Positions 7,547 to 15,431 of a stretch of DNA of 64,000 nt are shown piece by piece (position 1 is the stretch's first letter; each line of letters starts with the position of its first letter). The notes below the pieces were generated by a model. It saw only the letters and a program-made list of their open reading frames with translations, made no database searches and had not been told where the DNA came from. A program made the translations under genes and the position numbers. Source of the stretch: Alterisphingorhabdus sp038748365 (GTDB lineage: Bacteria; Pseudomonadota; Alphaproteobacteria; Sphingomonadales; Sphingomonadaceae); assembly GCA_038748365.1 (NCBI GenBank), contig JBCDIZ010000012.1, positions 1 through 64,000 of the forward strand. The letters run 5' to 3'.

Positions 7547-9880
7547 ATGACGGAACACAATGATGTCGACATTCTGGCGCTACTGGAGGTTGCATATTCC
7601 AGCCCGGAGGAGGAGCGCGAGACAAGCCTGATAGAGGCCGGTGCCGACGCAGACACTGTCGCCAAAGTGCTGGCCATGATTGAGCGGGATGACACCGCCT
7701 CGGCGTTCTTAAGCCGCACTCAGAACCAGCAATTGGCCGGGTTCGAAATGGGTCGCCTGCTGACGACACAATGGCCTGAGGACACAGAACAGATAGAGGA
7801 GGCGTTCGGTCCTTATGAGATCGTAAGGCTACTTGGCGCTGGCGGCATGGGCCGGGTTTTTCTGACGCAGCAAACCCAGCCCATAGAACGCACAGTCGCG
7901 CTCAAGGTCATAAAAAGGCATGTCAGACTTACCGAAGCGATGCGCCATCGTTTCGCTCAGGAGCAGCAGGCTCTCGCCAGGCTCTCCCACCCCAATATCG
8001 CGCAAATTCATGAAGTCGGCACTACGGACGACGATGTCCCATATTTCGTTATGGAATATGTTGATGGCGAACGCATCACACAGTTCTGCGACGAGAGGCT
8101 ATACTCGATCAAGCAGCGCCTTGCGCTTTTCAAGCAAGTGTGTCTGGCGGTGAATTACGCGCATCAAAAACGTCTTCTCCACCTTGATCTGAAGCCATCC
8201 AATATTCTCGTATCATCCATCGACGGTGCCCCGGTGCCCAAAATCATCGACTTCGGTATCGCTCTGCAACTTGACCGCGAGGCTGAGGTCAAAGCAGATA
8301 CGCAAGTTGGAATGGGCACGCCGAATTACACCGCCCCAGAGATGCTCGATCCTGAGCGCGATGCACTGGCTTTGGACACTAGAGCCGATGCCTACTCGCT
8401 CGGGGTTCTGCTCTATGAGCTAATCAGCGGGTGCCTGCCAAGAACCATCACGCGCGGATCACCAGAGCAGATGTTGGGCCAGTTGCGAAAGGCCGCAATA
8501 CTCCCACCCAGCGATCGCTTGGCTCAGGAAACCTCGCAACTTACCGACCGCGCTAGCGCAAGGAACACCGGCGCCAGACGGCTGCGTAATTCCCTTTCGG
8601 GTGATCTCGACGCGATCTGCCTGAAGGCTCTGAGCCTTGATCGTGAAGACCGATATGGGGGAGCGTTGGAGCTTGGCCTAGACATTCAGCGTGTTATCGA
8701 TGGCAAGCTGGTGAGAGCGCGTGATTGGACGACGGCATACCGGCTCCAGAAATTTGCACGGCGCAACTGGGTGCCAATCTCATTAACTACCGGCGTCGTA
8801 GCTGTGCTCCTTGGAGCGGTTGTCAGTGTGAACGCAGCGCTTCAGGAATCCATTGCGTCCGAACAAAAGGCGACGCAAGTCGCGCTTTTTCTGGAGGATT
8901 TGTTGAAGCTGAACGATCCCTATGACGCGCGCAAAAGGGCGCCGGGTGGCACCGGACGGGTGCTGGTCAATGAATTGATGCTTGAAGGCGCGTCGAGAGC
9001 CGAAACGCAGCTTGGGGATCAACCCGAAGTTCAGGCCAGCGTGTTGCACACTATTGGAAATGTCCTGCGCGCTTTCCCAGACCCGGACGAACCCGTGCCC
9101 GTGCTCGAACGCGCCGTAGAACTTCGCATCCAGGAATTGGGTGAGAGGCATCCTGATACGCATGCGAGTCAACGTCAGCTGGGCTTAGCGTATGAACGGC
9201 AAGGTCGATACGAGGAAGCCGAGGCGCAATTGGCTGCGAGCTATGCAGGATTTCTGGAAGCGCTGGGGGCCGATGCGTTCGAAACGGTTGAGGTTCAGGT
9301 CGACCTTGCGAAAATCCGTTTCACTCAAGGTGAGAAAGACCCGAAATCCACTGCCGACCTCAAGGATGCGCTGGCTGCGGCCGAGAAGACGGATATCGGC
9401 ATTCTGATTCTGGCCGACCTCTACAACACGCTGGGATGGGACGCACATTACAAGGATCAGCCCGAAGAGGCGGTCGCGTACCTGTCACGGGCATTGGAAC
9501 TCTATGAGGGCTATTTCCCAGAAATCCACGCGTCCACAGCGCTTATGCGTCATAATCTTGCGACCGTTTCCATTCCTGCCGGCCAGATTGACGAAGCCGA
9601 GAAACTGGCCGAGAGCGCGATCAGCATCCTGAGCCGGACAACCGAACCGCAATATTGGCGCAACGCAAACGCACGCGGGCTGCTTGGCACCATCCGTATG
9701 AAGCAGGGCCGTTACGAGGAGGCCGAGGAATTGATGTTAGATGGCCTTAAGGGAATTGTAGCGGGCACAGGGCCAGACACAGTTTACGCACAGGCGATGC
9801 GCAAAGAAATCGTAACGCTTTACGAGACCCTAGGACGCGACGAGGAAGCCGCAAGGTATCGAGCCCAAGGCATTAGATAG
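7547..9880 (+). CDS. Membrane Ser/Thr protein kinase with C-terminal TPR-like repeats
   Basis: A 777-residue kinase. The kinase domain (about 89-390) has a glycine loop GAGGMGRV (97-104), catalytic Lys120 in VALKVIK, HLDLKPSN (212-219), DFG (235-237) and APE (263-265). The usual HRD reads HLD, so it is a non-RD kinase. One membrane segment lies at about 408-432. The rest is helical repeats of TPR character (for example QRQLGLAYERQGRYEEAEAQL), expected on the far side of the membrane if the kinase is cytosolic. About 85 residues of unknown role precede the kinase domain. The gene follows the sigma factor directly, so the sigma factor is its most likely substrate. Confidence 0.92.
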   Translation: MTEHNDVDILALLEVAYSSPEEERETSLIEAGADADTVAKVLAMIERDDTASAFLSRTQNQQLAGFEMGRLLTTQWPEDTEQIEEAFGPYEIVRLLGAGGMGRVFLTQQTQPIERTVALKVIKRHVRLTEAMRHRFAQEQQALARLSHPNIAQIHEVGTTDDDVPYFVMEYVDGERITQFCDERLYSIKQRLALFKQVCLAVNYAHQKRLLHLDLKPSNILVSSIDGAPVPKIIDFGIALQLDREAEVKADTQVGMGTPNYTAPEMLDPERDALALDTRADAYSLGVLLYELISGCLPRTITRGSPEQMLGQLRKAAILPPSDRLAQETSQLTDRASARNTGARRLRNSLSGDLDAICLKALSLDREDRYGGALELGLDIQRVIDGKLVRARDWTTAYRLQKFARRNWVPISLTTGVVAVLLGAVVSVNAALQESIASEQKATQVALFLEDLLKLNDPYDARKRAPGGTGRVLVNELMLEGASRAETQLGDQPEVQASVLHTIGNVLRAFPDPDEPVPVLERAVELRIQELGERHPDTHASQRQLGLAYERQGRYEEAEAQLAASYAGFLEALGADAFETVEVQVDLAKIRFTQGEKDPKSTADLKDALAAAEKTDIGILILADLYNTLGWDAHYKDQPEEAVAYLSRALELYEGYFPEIHASTALMRHNLATVSIPAGQIDEAEKLAESAISILSRTTEPQYWRNANARGLLGTIRMKQGRYEEAEELMLDGLKGIVAGTGPDTVYAQAMRKEIVTLYETLGRDEEAARYRAQGIR

Positions 9881-10223
9881 CATCGCTCAATAGAGAATTC
9901 TGCCTGCAGCGCGAAAATAGTGCGGTTGAAGTGTCTGCTATGAGGAACTGAGATTTGAGATCACAACGTCTTAGAGTGGGGCGCAAACCAGACCTTTAGA
10001 CATTAGGGCTATTACCAAGCCAACAACAGTCCATCTGTATAGCTTTAGTCCATACTCACCAATTTTCTTATAAATGAGCTTTCGACTGGACTGTTGCGGC
10101 AAACCGAGCATTGCTGCTGGGGCGCTTCAAAGCGTGCGCATTGCTGCCACCGGACATAGCCCGACTGGCAGCCTGGGTCAGTGGAAGCGCTGGATTATCC
10201 AGCGCCAAACTAGAGACCCGAAT
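9881..10223. other. Interval between kinase and recombinase cassette
   Basis: About 340 bases with no convincing gene. A 10-bp inverted repeat CAACAGTCCA (10024-10033) / TGGACTGTTG (10087-10096) encloses an AT-rich stretch. It might mark one end of the recombinase cassette or form a structure, but nothing matching it was noticed on the far side of the cassette. Confidence 0.35.
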
Positions 10224-10463
10224 ATGCCACAAACAAAAACACCAAGCAAAGCTGCCAAGGTTGAGCGCCTGCTTTCGCGTCAACGCGGTGCAACTTTGGA
10301 CGATATCTGCAAGGTAACAGACTGGAAGCCACATAGTGCGCGAGCCTTTCTTAGTAGCTTGCGCAAACGAGGCTTCACAATTGTACGCGAGAAGCATGAC
10401 GAGACGAAAAGTAGCTATCGCATCACAGCTCGGCCCGAAGCATCCAAGCAAGCTGCGATATAG
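10224..10463 (+). CDS. DUF3489-family small protein
   Basis: A 79-residue protein with a winged-helix-like core (LLSRQRGATLDDICKVTDW..SARAFLSSLRKRGFTI), matching DUF3489. I start it at ATG 10224 (MPQTKT) because the family core begins just after it; the frame is open further upstream but that sequence looks non-coding. It is the first gene of a three-gene cassette with a DUF2924 gene (2-base gap) and a large serine recombinase. This trio recurs in alphaproteobacteria. Function is unknown; DNA binding is inferred from the fold-like pattern. Confidence 0.8.
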   Translation: MPQTKTPSKAAKVERLLSRQRGATLDDICKVTDWKPHSARAFLSSLRKRGFTIVREKHDETKSSYRITARPEASKQAAI

Positions 10464-10465
10464 TC

Positions 10466-10903
10466 ATGAAAGACATTACCAAGAAATTGAGTAAGTTAGA
10501 GGTCACGCCTCCAGCAGAGATACGTGACCAATGGGAAAGGCTGTTTCGTCGCCCCGTACCATCGCATAGCCCGCACTTGCTGAGACGACAGATAGCATGG
10601 AAACTACAGGCCAAGATGGCAAGCGATTTGTCAGCTGCCGTCATTCGACAGCTAGATCGCCTATCATCTGCAGCAGAAGAGCCTGTTACGACACGAGCGT
10701 CCGATGTCCTTACCATCGGCTCTCGATTGATCCGTGAATGGAACGGCCGAAAGATTGAAGTGATAGTGGTCGACAAGGGCTATGAATATGCTGGACGGCA
10801 TTTCCGGTCACTGAGCCAGATTGCGCGCCATATAACCGGCGCACGTTGGTCTGGTCCACGTTTCTTTGGCATTAGCGCCAAGCAGCAACAGAGCAATGGT
10901 TGA
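10466..10903 (+). CDS. DUF2924-family protein
   Basis: A 145-residue protein with the features of DUF2924: an N-terminal helical part (LEVTPPAEIRDQWERLF, HLLRRQIAWKLQ) and a C-terminal part ending FRSLSQIARHITGARWSGPRFFG, which resembles a small DNA- or RNA-binding element. It lies between the DUF3489 gene and the recombinase. Its last eight bases overlap the recombinase start, so translation is probably coupled. Its role is not known; partnership with the recombinase is inferred from gene order. Confidence 0.85.
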   Translation: MKDITKKLSKLEVTPPAEIRDQWERLFRRPVPSHSPHLLRRQIAWKLQAKMASDLSAAVIRQLDRLSSAAEEPVTTRASDVLTIGSRLIREWNGRKIEVIVVDKGYEYAGRHFRSLSQIARHITGARWSGPRFFGISAKQQQSNG

Positions 10904-12578
10904 GCGACGTATCCATCGTTGCGCTATCTATACGCGCAAATCAACCGAGGATGGGCTAGAGCAGGAGTTTAACAGTCTGGACGCTCAGCGCGAAGCTTGC
11001 AGCGCCTATATTCTCAGCCAGGCCAGCGAAGGCTGGGAATGTGTCGATGATCATTATGATGATGGCGGCTTTAGCGGCGGATCAATGAAACGTCCTGCGC
11101 TGGAAAGGCTGCTTGAAGACGTTAAGGTCGGCAAGGTCGATATCATCATCGTCTATAAGGTTGACCGGCTAACCCGTAGCCTTGCAGACTTTGCCAAGAT
11201 TGTAGACGTGCTTGATGCGCATGATGCCAGTTTTGTTAGTGTTACCCAAAGCTTCAATACCACCAATAGCATGGGCCGACTGACGTTGAATGTCCTTCTA
11301 TCCTTTGCCCAGTTTGAGCGTGAAGTTACTGGGGAACGCATTCGTGATAAAGTAGCAGCCTCGAAGAAGAAAGGCATATGGATGGGCGGCAATATGCCCA
11401 TGGGCTATGTGGTGCAGGATCGAAAACTGCGTATCGATAGCGGACGAGCCGACATCGTAAAGCAGATATTCACTCGCTATCTCACGCTAAAATCGGTTCC
11501 TGCCCTGCAATATGAACTGCAACAATGCGGTATTCGGTCACCCAGACGCGTATCGCGCGGCGGACGCAAAATGGGCGGCAAGGCGCTTACCAACGGCGCA
11601 CTCTACCATATCTTACAAAACCGCATCTATATCGGCGAAATCATGCATCAGGGCAAAGCCTATAAGGGCGAGCACCAAGCTATTATAGAGCGCAGCCTAT
11701 TTGATGCCGTGCAAAAGCAGTTAGAGAAGAACAGGGTAGCCCGAAAGCATGGCAGCAATGTAGGAGCACCAAGCCTTTTGGCGGGGTTGGTTTTTGATGG
11801 ATATGGACGACGACTGGTCCCCAGCCACACATCGCGTAAAGGCAAGCGCTATCGCTATTATATGTCCCAGCGCAAAAGCGAAGACGACATAGGCAAGCCC
11901 CTATGGCGTATGCTGGCATCTGATCTGGAAGAGATTGTCATAGGGCAGATAGTGGGTTTTCTTACGGATCAGCAGAAACTGAGAGAGCGTCTGAGCGATC
12001 TATCTCCAGCAGACCTTTTGAAATGCTTTGATGCTGCTTCCAGGCCGGCAGGCCTGCTTGATGCAACAAATGTTGTGGAAACCCACCCGCACTTGTCCGG
12101 ACTGGTCTCCAAAGTGACAGTGCATAAAGACCGGATTGAAACGCATATGGACCTTGATTGGGTGACCACCGAAATCTCAAGTAATAATGCTGCCAGCCGA
12201 GATACGCTCCTCACAATCCCAGCCTCAATTGTCAGTAATGGTCGCCAGACCCGTATCCTAATCCCCTCACGCACTGGTATATCACAGCCGCGCAAAGACC
12301 CTGCACTCATCAAGCTGATTGCCAAGGCTTGGGATGCGCGAGCAAGGGTAGAAGCATCAGATGCGGATATAGCATACCTCGCGCAGGAAGCAGGACATGA
12401 GAAGGACTATTTTACCCGGCTTGTAAGGCTAGGCTATCTCGCTCCTGATATCATAACTGCCATTCTAGAAGGGCGGCAACCTGCAACACTGACCCGCCAG
12501 AAGCTCGTACGCATCAGCCGAGTCCCAAATGACTGGAACGAACAGCGCATAGCTCTTGGCTTTGCGCCACTCGACTGA
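10896..12578 (+). CDS. Large serine recombinase
   Basis: A site-specific recombinase of 560 residues. The N-terminal resolvase-like catalytic domain shows YTRKSTEDG (candidate nucleophile Ser in RKS), FNSLDAQREAC and VDRLTRSLADF. A recombinase domain follows (about 160-290, NGALYHILQNRIYIGEI), then a C-terminal region without an obvious cysteine zinc ribbon. I chose ATG 10896 (MVERR) because the catalytic fold starts at once after it; the frame opens ten codons earlier. The cassette ends about 200 bases from tRNA-Phe. Such enzymes integrate or excise mobile DNA, but no cargo or clear att sites are visible, so this may be a minimal or decayed element. Confidence 0.93.
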   Translation: MVERRIHRCAIYTRKSTEDGLEQEFNSLDAQREACSAYILSQASEGWECVDDHYDDGGFSGGSMKRPALERLLEDVKVGKVDIIIVYKVDRLTRSLADFAKIVDVLDAHDASFVSVTQSFNTTNSMGRLTLNVLLSFAQFEREVTGERIRDKVAASKKKGIWMGGNMPMGYVVQDRKLRIDSGRADIVKQIFTRYLTLKSVPALQYELQQCGIRSPRRVSRGGRKMGGKALTNGALYHILQNRIYIGEIMHQGKAYKGEHQAIIERSLFDAVQKQLEKNRVARKHGSNVGAPSLLAGLVFDGYGRRLVPSHTSRKGKRYRYYMSQRKSEDDIGKPLWRMLASDLEEIVIGQIVGFLTDQQKLRERLSDLSPADLLKCFDAASRPAGLLDATNVVETHPHLSGLVSKVTVHKDRIETHMDLDWVTTEISSNNAASRDTLLTIPASIVSNGRQTRILIPSRTGISQPRKDPALIKLIAKAWDARARVEASDADIAYLAQEAGHEKDYFTRLVRLGYLAPDIITAILEGRQPATLTRQKLVRISRVPNDWNEQRIALGFAPLD

Positions 12579-12775
12579 GCAAACTCACTCGATACGCTAA
12601 TTTGCATCTGTGACCCTCGCTTTTTGCCAGTAGAGACACTTGCGCAAATCAGCCGCGTTCTTCGCTGATAGACCAGTCTCCAAGCACAGGGAATGGTGTC
12701 GATTTAGGTGTAAGATACTGATTTATCAAGACGTATTTCTCGCACGCCTGTGAATTAAGCAATGTCGTAAAAAAG

Positions 12776-12851
12776 TGGTGCCCGGGGACAGAATCGAACT
12801 GCCGACACAGCGATTTTCAGTCGCTTGCTCTACCAACTGAGCTACCCGGGC
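12776..12851 (-). tRNA. tRNA-Phe (GAA)
   Basis: A 76-base cloverleaf on the minus strand with acceptor arm GCCCGGG pairing with CCCGGGC, the D-arm sequence AGCTCAGTTGGTAGAGC, anticodon GAA in CTGAAAATC, T-arm GTTCGATTC, and an encoded CCA. A run of six T on the minus strand (bases 12774-12769) directly follows the 3' end and may terminate transcription. It lies downstream of yacG on the same strand. Confidence 0.97.
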
Positions 12852-12959
12852 ATTTGGGAAGGCATGGCAAAGGCGAAAGCCCCCATGCGGTTGGAGCGAC
12901 GCCTATAAGCACCCTGATATAGGCTTGTCCAGCCCAAAAACGCGCGCCAGGCTCAGTAT

Positions 12960-13181
12960 CTAGTGATAGTCAAGATCACCTTCTGCGCCATCCTCGGCCG
13001 AGGGCATATCATTCTCATTGCCGGGCAGTCGATAATTCTCACCAAACCAGTCAAGCAGATCGCGATCGCGGCATGCGCGTGAGCAAAAGGGTGCGTAAGC
13101 ACTGACAGTTGGCTTCTCGCATAGCGGGCATTTGGGGGAGCGCTTGCTGGCGTTTTTGGTTGGAGGTGCAACGCTGGTCAT
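12960..13181 (-). CDS. yacG: DNA gyrase inhibitor YacG
   Basis: A 73-residue zinc-binding protein. Four cysteines sit in the order CPLC..FCSRAC, followed by the family signature RDLLDWFGENYRLPG. YacG binds GyrB and inhibits gyrase in E. coli. It is the last protein gene of the infA-maf-RNase-yacG string, 18 bases after the RNase E/G-like gene. Its acidic tail (EDGAEGDLDYH) and length are normal for the family. Confidence 0.93.
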   Translation of the reverse strand: MTSVAPPTKNASKRSPKCPLCEKPTVSAYAPFCSRACRDRDLLDWFGENYRLPGNENDMPSAEDGAEGDLDYH

Positions 13182-13199
13182 GATGTGGCATTTAGTGCG

Positions 13200-14222
13200 T
13201 CAGGCCTGTTGGCTCAAGCCGCTGGCGACGGACGCGATATGATAGTCTTCGCGGCTTCTGGCATCGGGCTGCATGGTGACAGCACGGCCAGTGCGTTTGG
13301 ACAACTGCTCCAGCCAGCCACTATTGGTATTCAGCATATCCGCACCGGCCTGATCGACCACCAGCACGATATCGCCGGGCTGCTCCCAGCGCTCCGCCTG
13401 GCGCAATAGCTGAAGGATAGCCGTTTCGAGCGGCCGCAGCTGGCTCAATTCAACCAATGAAGGCCCCAGCCTTTTGCGTACCACCTGCATCAGGCCGAAG
13501 CCGTTAATCGCGGTGCGTTCAAATGGGCCGATCATTGCTGCGTCAAAAGCATCCGCCGCGCGATGGCGTTCCTCGCGCCGTTCGAGTGTCGGAAAATCAA
13601 TCGCAATTACCCCGCCAATATCGAGGCGATGTAGCGCCAGCGCTATTGCTTTGGCGGCATTACAGACAAGGCTTGGGGTCGGGCCTGAACCATCAACATC
13701 GATGACCGTCATGGCCGGTGTCGGTGTGATCAGCAATTCGCCGTCGGGAAAGGCTATCACGCCACTCATTGCCTCCGCCATGAGATCATTCCAACCACAT
13801 TCGGCCAGCGGATCAGGTGCAGGGGGCGGTGCGAGTGATACTAATTCAGCGGGGTGCTGGCTATCCCCGAGCAGAGCGAGCCAGTCTTCTCCTATCAGCA
13901 CGGCATCTGATTTAGCGGGTGCAGCGCGGGCCGGTTTAATGCGATCGTGCAACCCGCTGCGCTCGACTATCGGCCCACGACGGACGCGTACCCGCAAATT
14001 GCCACCCTCGCTTATGCCTTTAGCTTCTTTTGCGAGCGCGATAATGGAACCATCACTCAGCCTCGCCTGAGGCGGGTTGGCGGTTTCCAGCGTGGCATCG
14101 AGAATCTGGCCAGCGTGCGGCAAAAGGCTGTCGCGCCATATTCTGGCAGCGATCAGCCTGTCATCCTCGATCAGCGCGGCGCGTGTCTCTCCAATGCCCC
14201 GCTCGACCAACCAGCGGCTCAT
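13200..14222 (-). CDS. Short RNase E/G-like protein
   Basis: A 340-residue relative of ribonuclease E/G. The catalytic-type segment reads MTVIDVDGSG, then IALALHRLDIGGVIAIDFPTL and FGLMQVVRKRLGPSL, which align with the Asp-bearing metal-site region and following helix of RNase E/G. The protein is shorter than the usual 480 or more residues and the S1-like N-terminal part looks reduced. The start at 14222 is set by GGGAGG just upstream and by the maf stop 13 bases before; an extension to 14318 would overlap maf. It probably acts in RNA processing, but catalytic competence is uncertain. Confidence 0.82.
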   Translation of the reverse strand: MSRWLVERGIGETRAALIEDDRLIAARIWRDSLLPHAGQILDATLETANPPQARLSDGSIIALAKEAKGISEGGNLRVRVRRGPIVERSGLHDRIKPARAAPAKSDAVLIGEDWLALLGDSQHPAELVSLAPPPAPDPLAECGWNDLMAEAMSGVIAFPDGELLITPTPAMTVIDVDGSGPTPSLVCNAAKAIALALHRLDIGGVIAIDFPTLERREERHRAADAFDAAMIGPFERTAINGFGLMQVVRKRLGPSLVELSQLRPLETAILQLLRQAERWEQPGDIVLVVDQAGADMLNTNSGWLEQLSKRTGRAVTMQPDARSREDYHIASVASGLSQQA

Positions 14223-14235
14223 CTTACCTCCCTCT

Positions 14236-14853
14236 CTATGCGTTTCCCTTCTCCGAGAGATAACCGGATGAAATGAGTGTATTGCGTGTTTCAAGCAATG
14301 GCAAACCGATAACGCCACTATGGCTCCCGCCGAGCCAGGCTACAAAGGCCTCGGCATAGCCTTGGATGGCATAGCCGCCCGCTTTACCGCGCCATTCATC
14401 GCTGGCAATATAGGCGTCGATCTCGTTTGCGGTCAGGCGCTTAAAGCGAACAATGGTTTCGCTGGTGCGCTGCAACTCCTGGCCATTGGGGCAATGCACG
14501 CATATCGCCGATAGGACGCGATGGCGCCTACCGGAGATCAGTTTGAGACAATCGCGCGCCGAGGTCTCGTCCTCAGTCTTGGGCAATATCCGGCGACCCG
14601 CAGCGACAACTGTATCGCCAGATAATATCCAACGCTGCGTGTCGCCCGCCTGCGATTGCGCGGCAACCGCTTGCGCCTTTTCCAGCGCCATACGTGTGAC
14701 ATAACGCGCCGGCAGCTCCCCTTTATGCGGAGTCTCGTCAATATCTGCGGGGAGTATCGCGTCCGGGACAATACCGATACGCGCGAGCAAATCGCGTCGT
14801 CTCGGGCTGGCAGATGCCAATATCAGCTGTCGTTCATCCGGTCCGGTCATCAC
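14236..14853 (-). CDS. maf: Maf-like nucleotide pyrophosphatase
   Basis: A 205-residue Maf protein, a house-cleaning pyrophosphatase for non-canonical or excess nucleoside triphosphates. Signature segments are ILASASPRRRDLLARIG at the N-terminus, ILSGDTVVAAGRRILPKTED in the middle and GGYAIQGYAEAFVAWLGGSHSGVIGLPL toward the end. It starts 11 bases after infA and ends 13 bases before the RNase gene, so the set is very likely one operon. The initial MM offers two start codons; the difference is one residue. Confidence 0.93.
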   Translation of the reverse strand: MMTGPDERQLILASASPRRRDLLARIGIVPDAILPADIDETPHKGELPARYVTRMALEKAQAVAAQSQAGDTQRWILSGDTVVAAGRRILPKTEDETSARDCLKLISGRRHRVLSAICVHCPNGQELQRTSETIVRFKRLTANEIDAYIASDEWRGKAGGYAIQGYAEAFVAWLGGSHSGVIGLPLLETRNTLISSGYLSEKGNA

Positions 14854-14864
14854 GCCGGTCCAGC

Positions 14865-15083
14865 TTATTTGAAGCGATAGGTGATGCGACCCTTGGTCAG
14901 GTCATAGGGGGTAAGTTCGACCAGCACCTCGTCACCCACCAGCACGCGGATGCGGTTCTTGCGCATCTTGCCAGCGGTATGACCAAGGATTTCATGATCG
15001 TTTTCCAGCTTAACGCGGAACATGGCATTGGGGAGGAGCTCCACCACCGTGCCGCGCATTTCCAATAGTTCTTCTTTTGCCAT
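14865..15083 (-). CDS. infA: Translation initiation factor IF-1
   Basis: A 72-residue IF-1, an OB-fold protein binding the ribosomal A site during initiation. The sequence MAKEELLEMRGTVVELLPN..VKLENDHEILGHTAGKMRKNRIRVLVGD is close to the standard proteobacterial form and is full length. It is the first gene of the leftward infA-maf-RNase-yacG group. Confidence 0.97.
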   Translation of the reverse strand: MAKEELLEMRGTVVELLPNAMFRVKLENDHEILGHTAGKMRKNRIRVLVGDEVLVELTPYDLTKGRITYRFK

Positions 15084-15431
15084 TCAGCTCTAATTCGCCT
15101 TGTTAAACACTTAATTTGCAGGCTCTCTAACCGCTTCCGACCAAAAATGGAAGCGCAGAGAATGTGCCAATAGCGAACACCGCTTCAGCCAATACCGACA
15201 AGACACAATTGCCTGATTCATCACAATGATTTTGTACATTACCGTCTTTAACCGGCGTTTGAGCAACCATCCGTCAACATTGGCCACATAATTTTCGACG
15301 TTCATCGAGTTTCATGCCGCAAAGCCTCACGCACATTATGATTGCGCAATATGTGAGGAACAATATCGACGCATACCGAATGATACAAAGCGTTGGTTGA
15401 ACTTGCAGCCTGGCATCATCAAGAAAGCCCT
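15084..15431. other. AT-rich interval between infA and the TonB receptor
   Basis: About 350 bases separating divergent genes, so it should hold both promoters. A 7-bp hairpin CGCTTCC / GGAAGCG lies at 15132-15155 on the infA side. No credible reading frame is present, and no recognisable riboswitch or Fur box was seen. Confidence 0.4.

Noticed and set aside
10024..10096. Insertion sequence ends around the 10-bp inverted repeat
   Set aside because: No transposase lies between the arms and no target duplication is visible.
12579..12851. tRNA-Phe as the attachment site of the recombinase cassette
   Set aside because: The tRNA is intact and I found no partial tRNA copy at the other end of the cassette; large serine recombinases seldom use tRNA genes.
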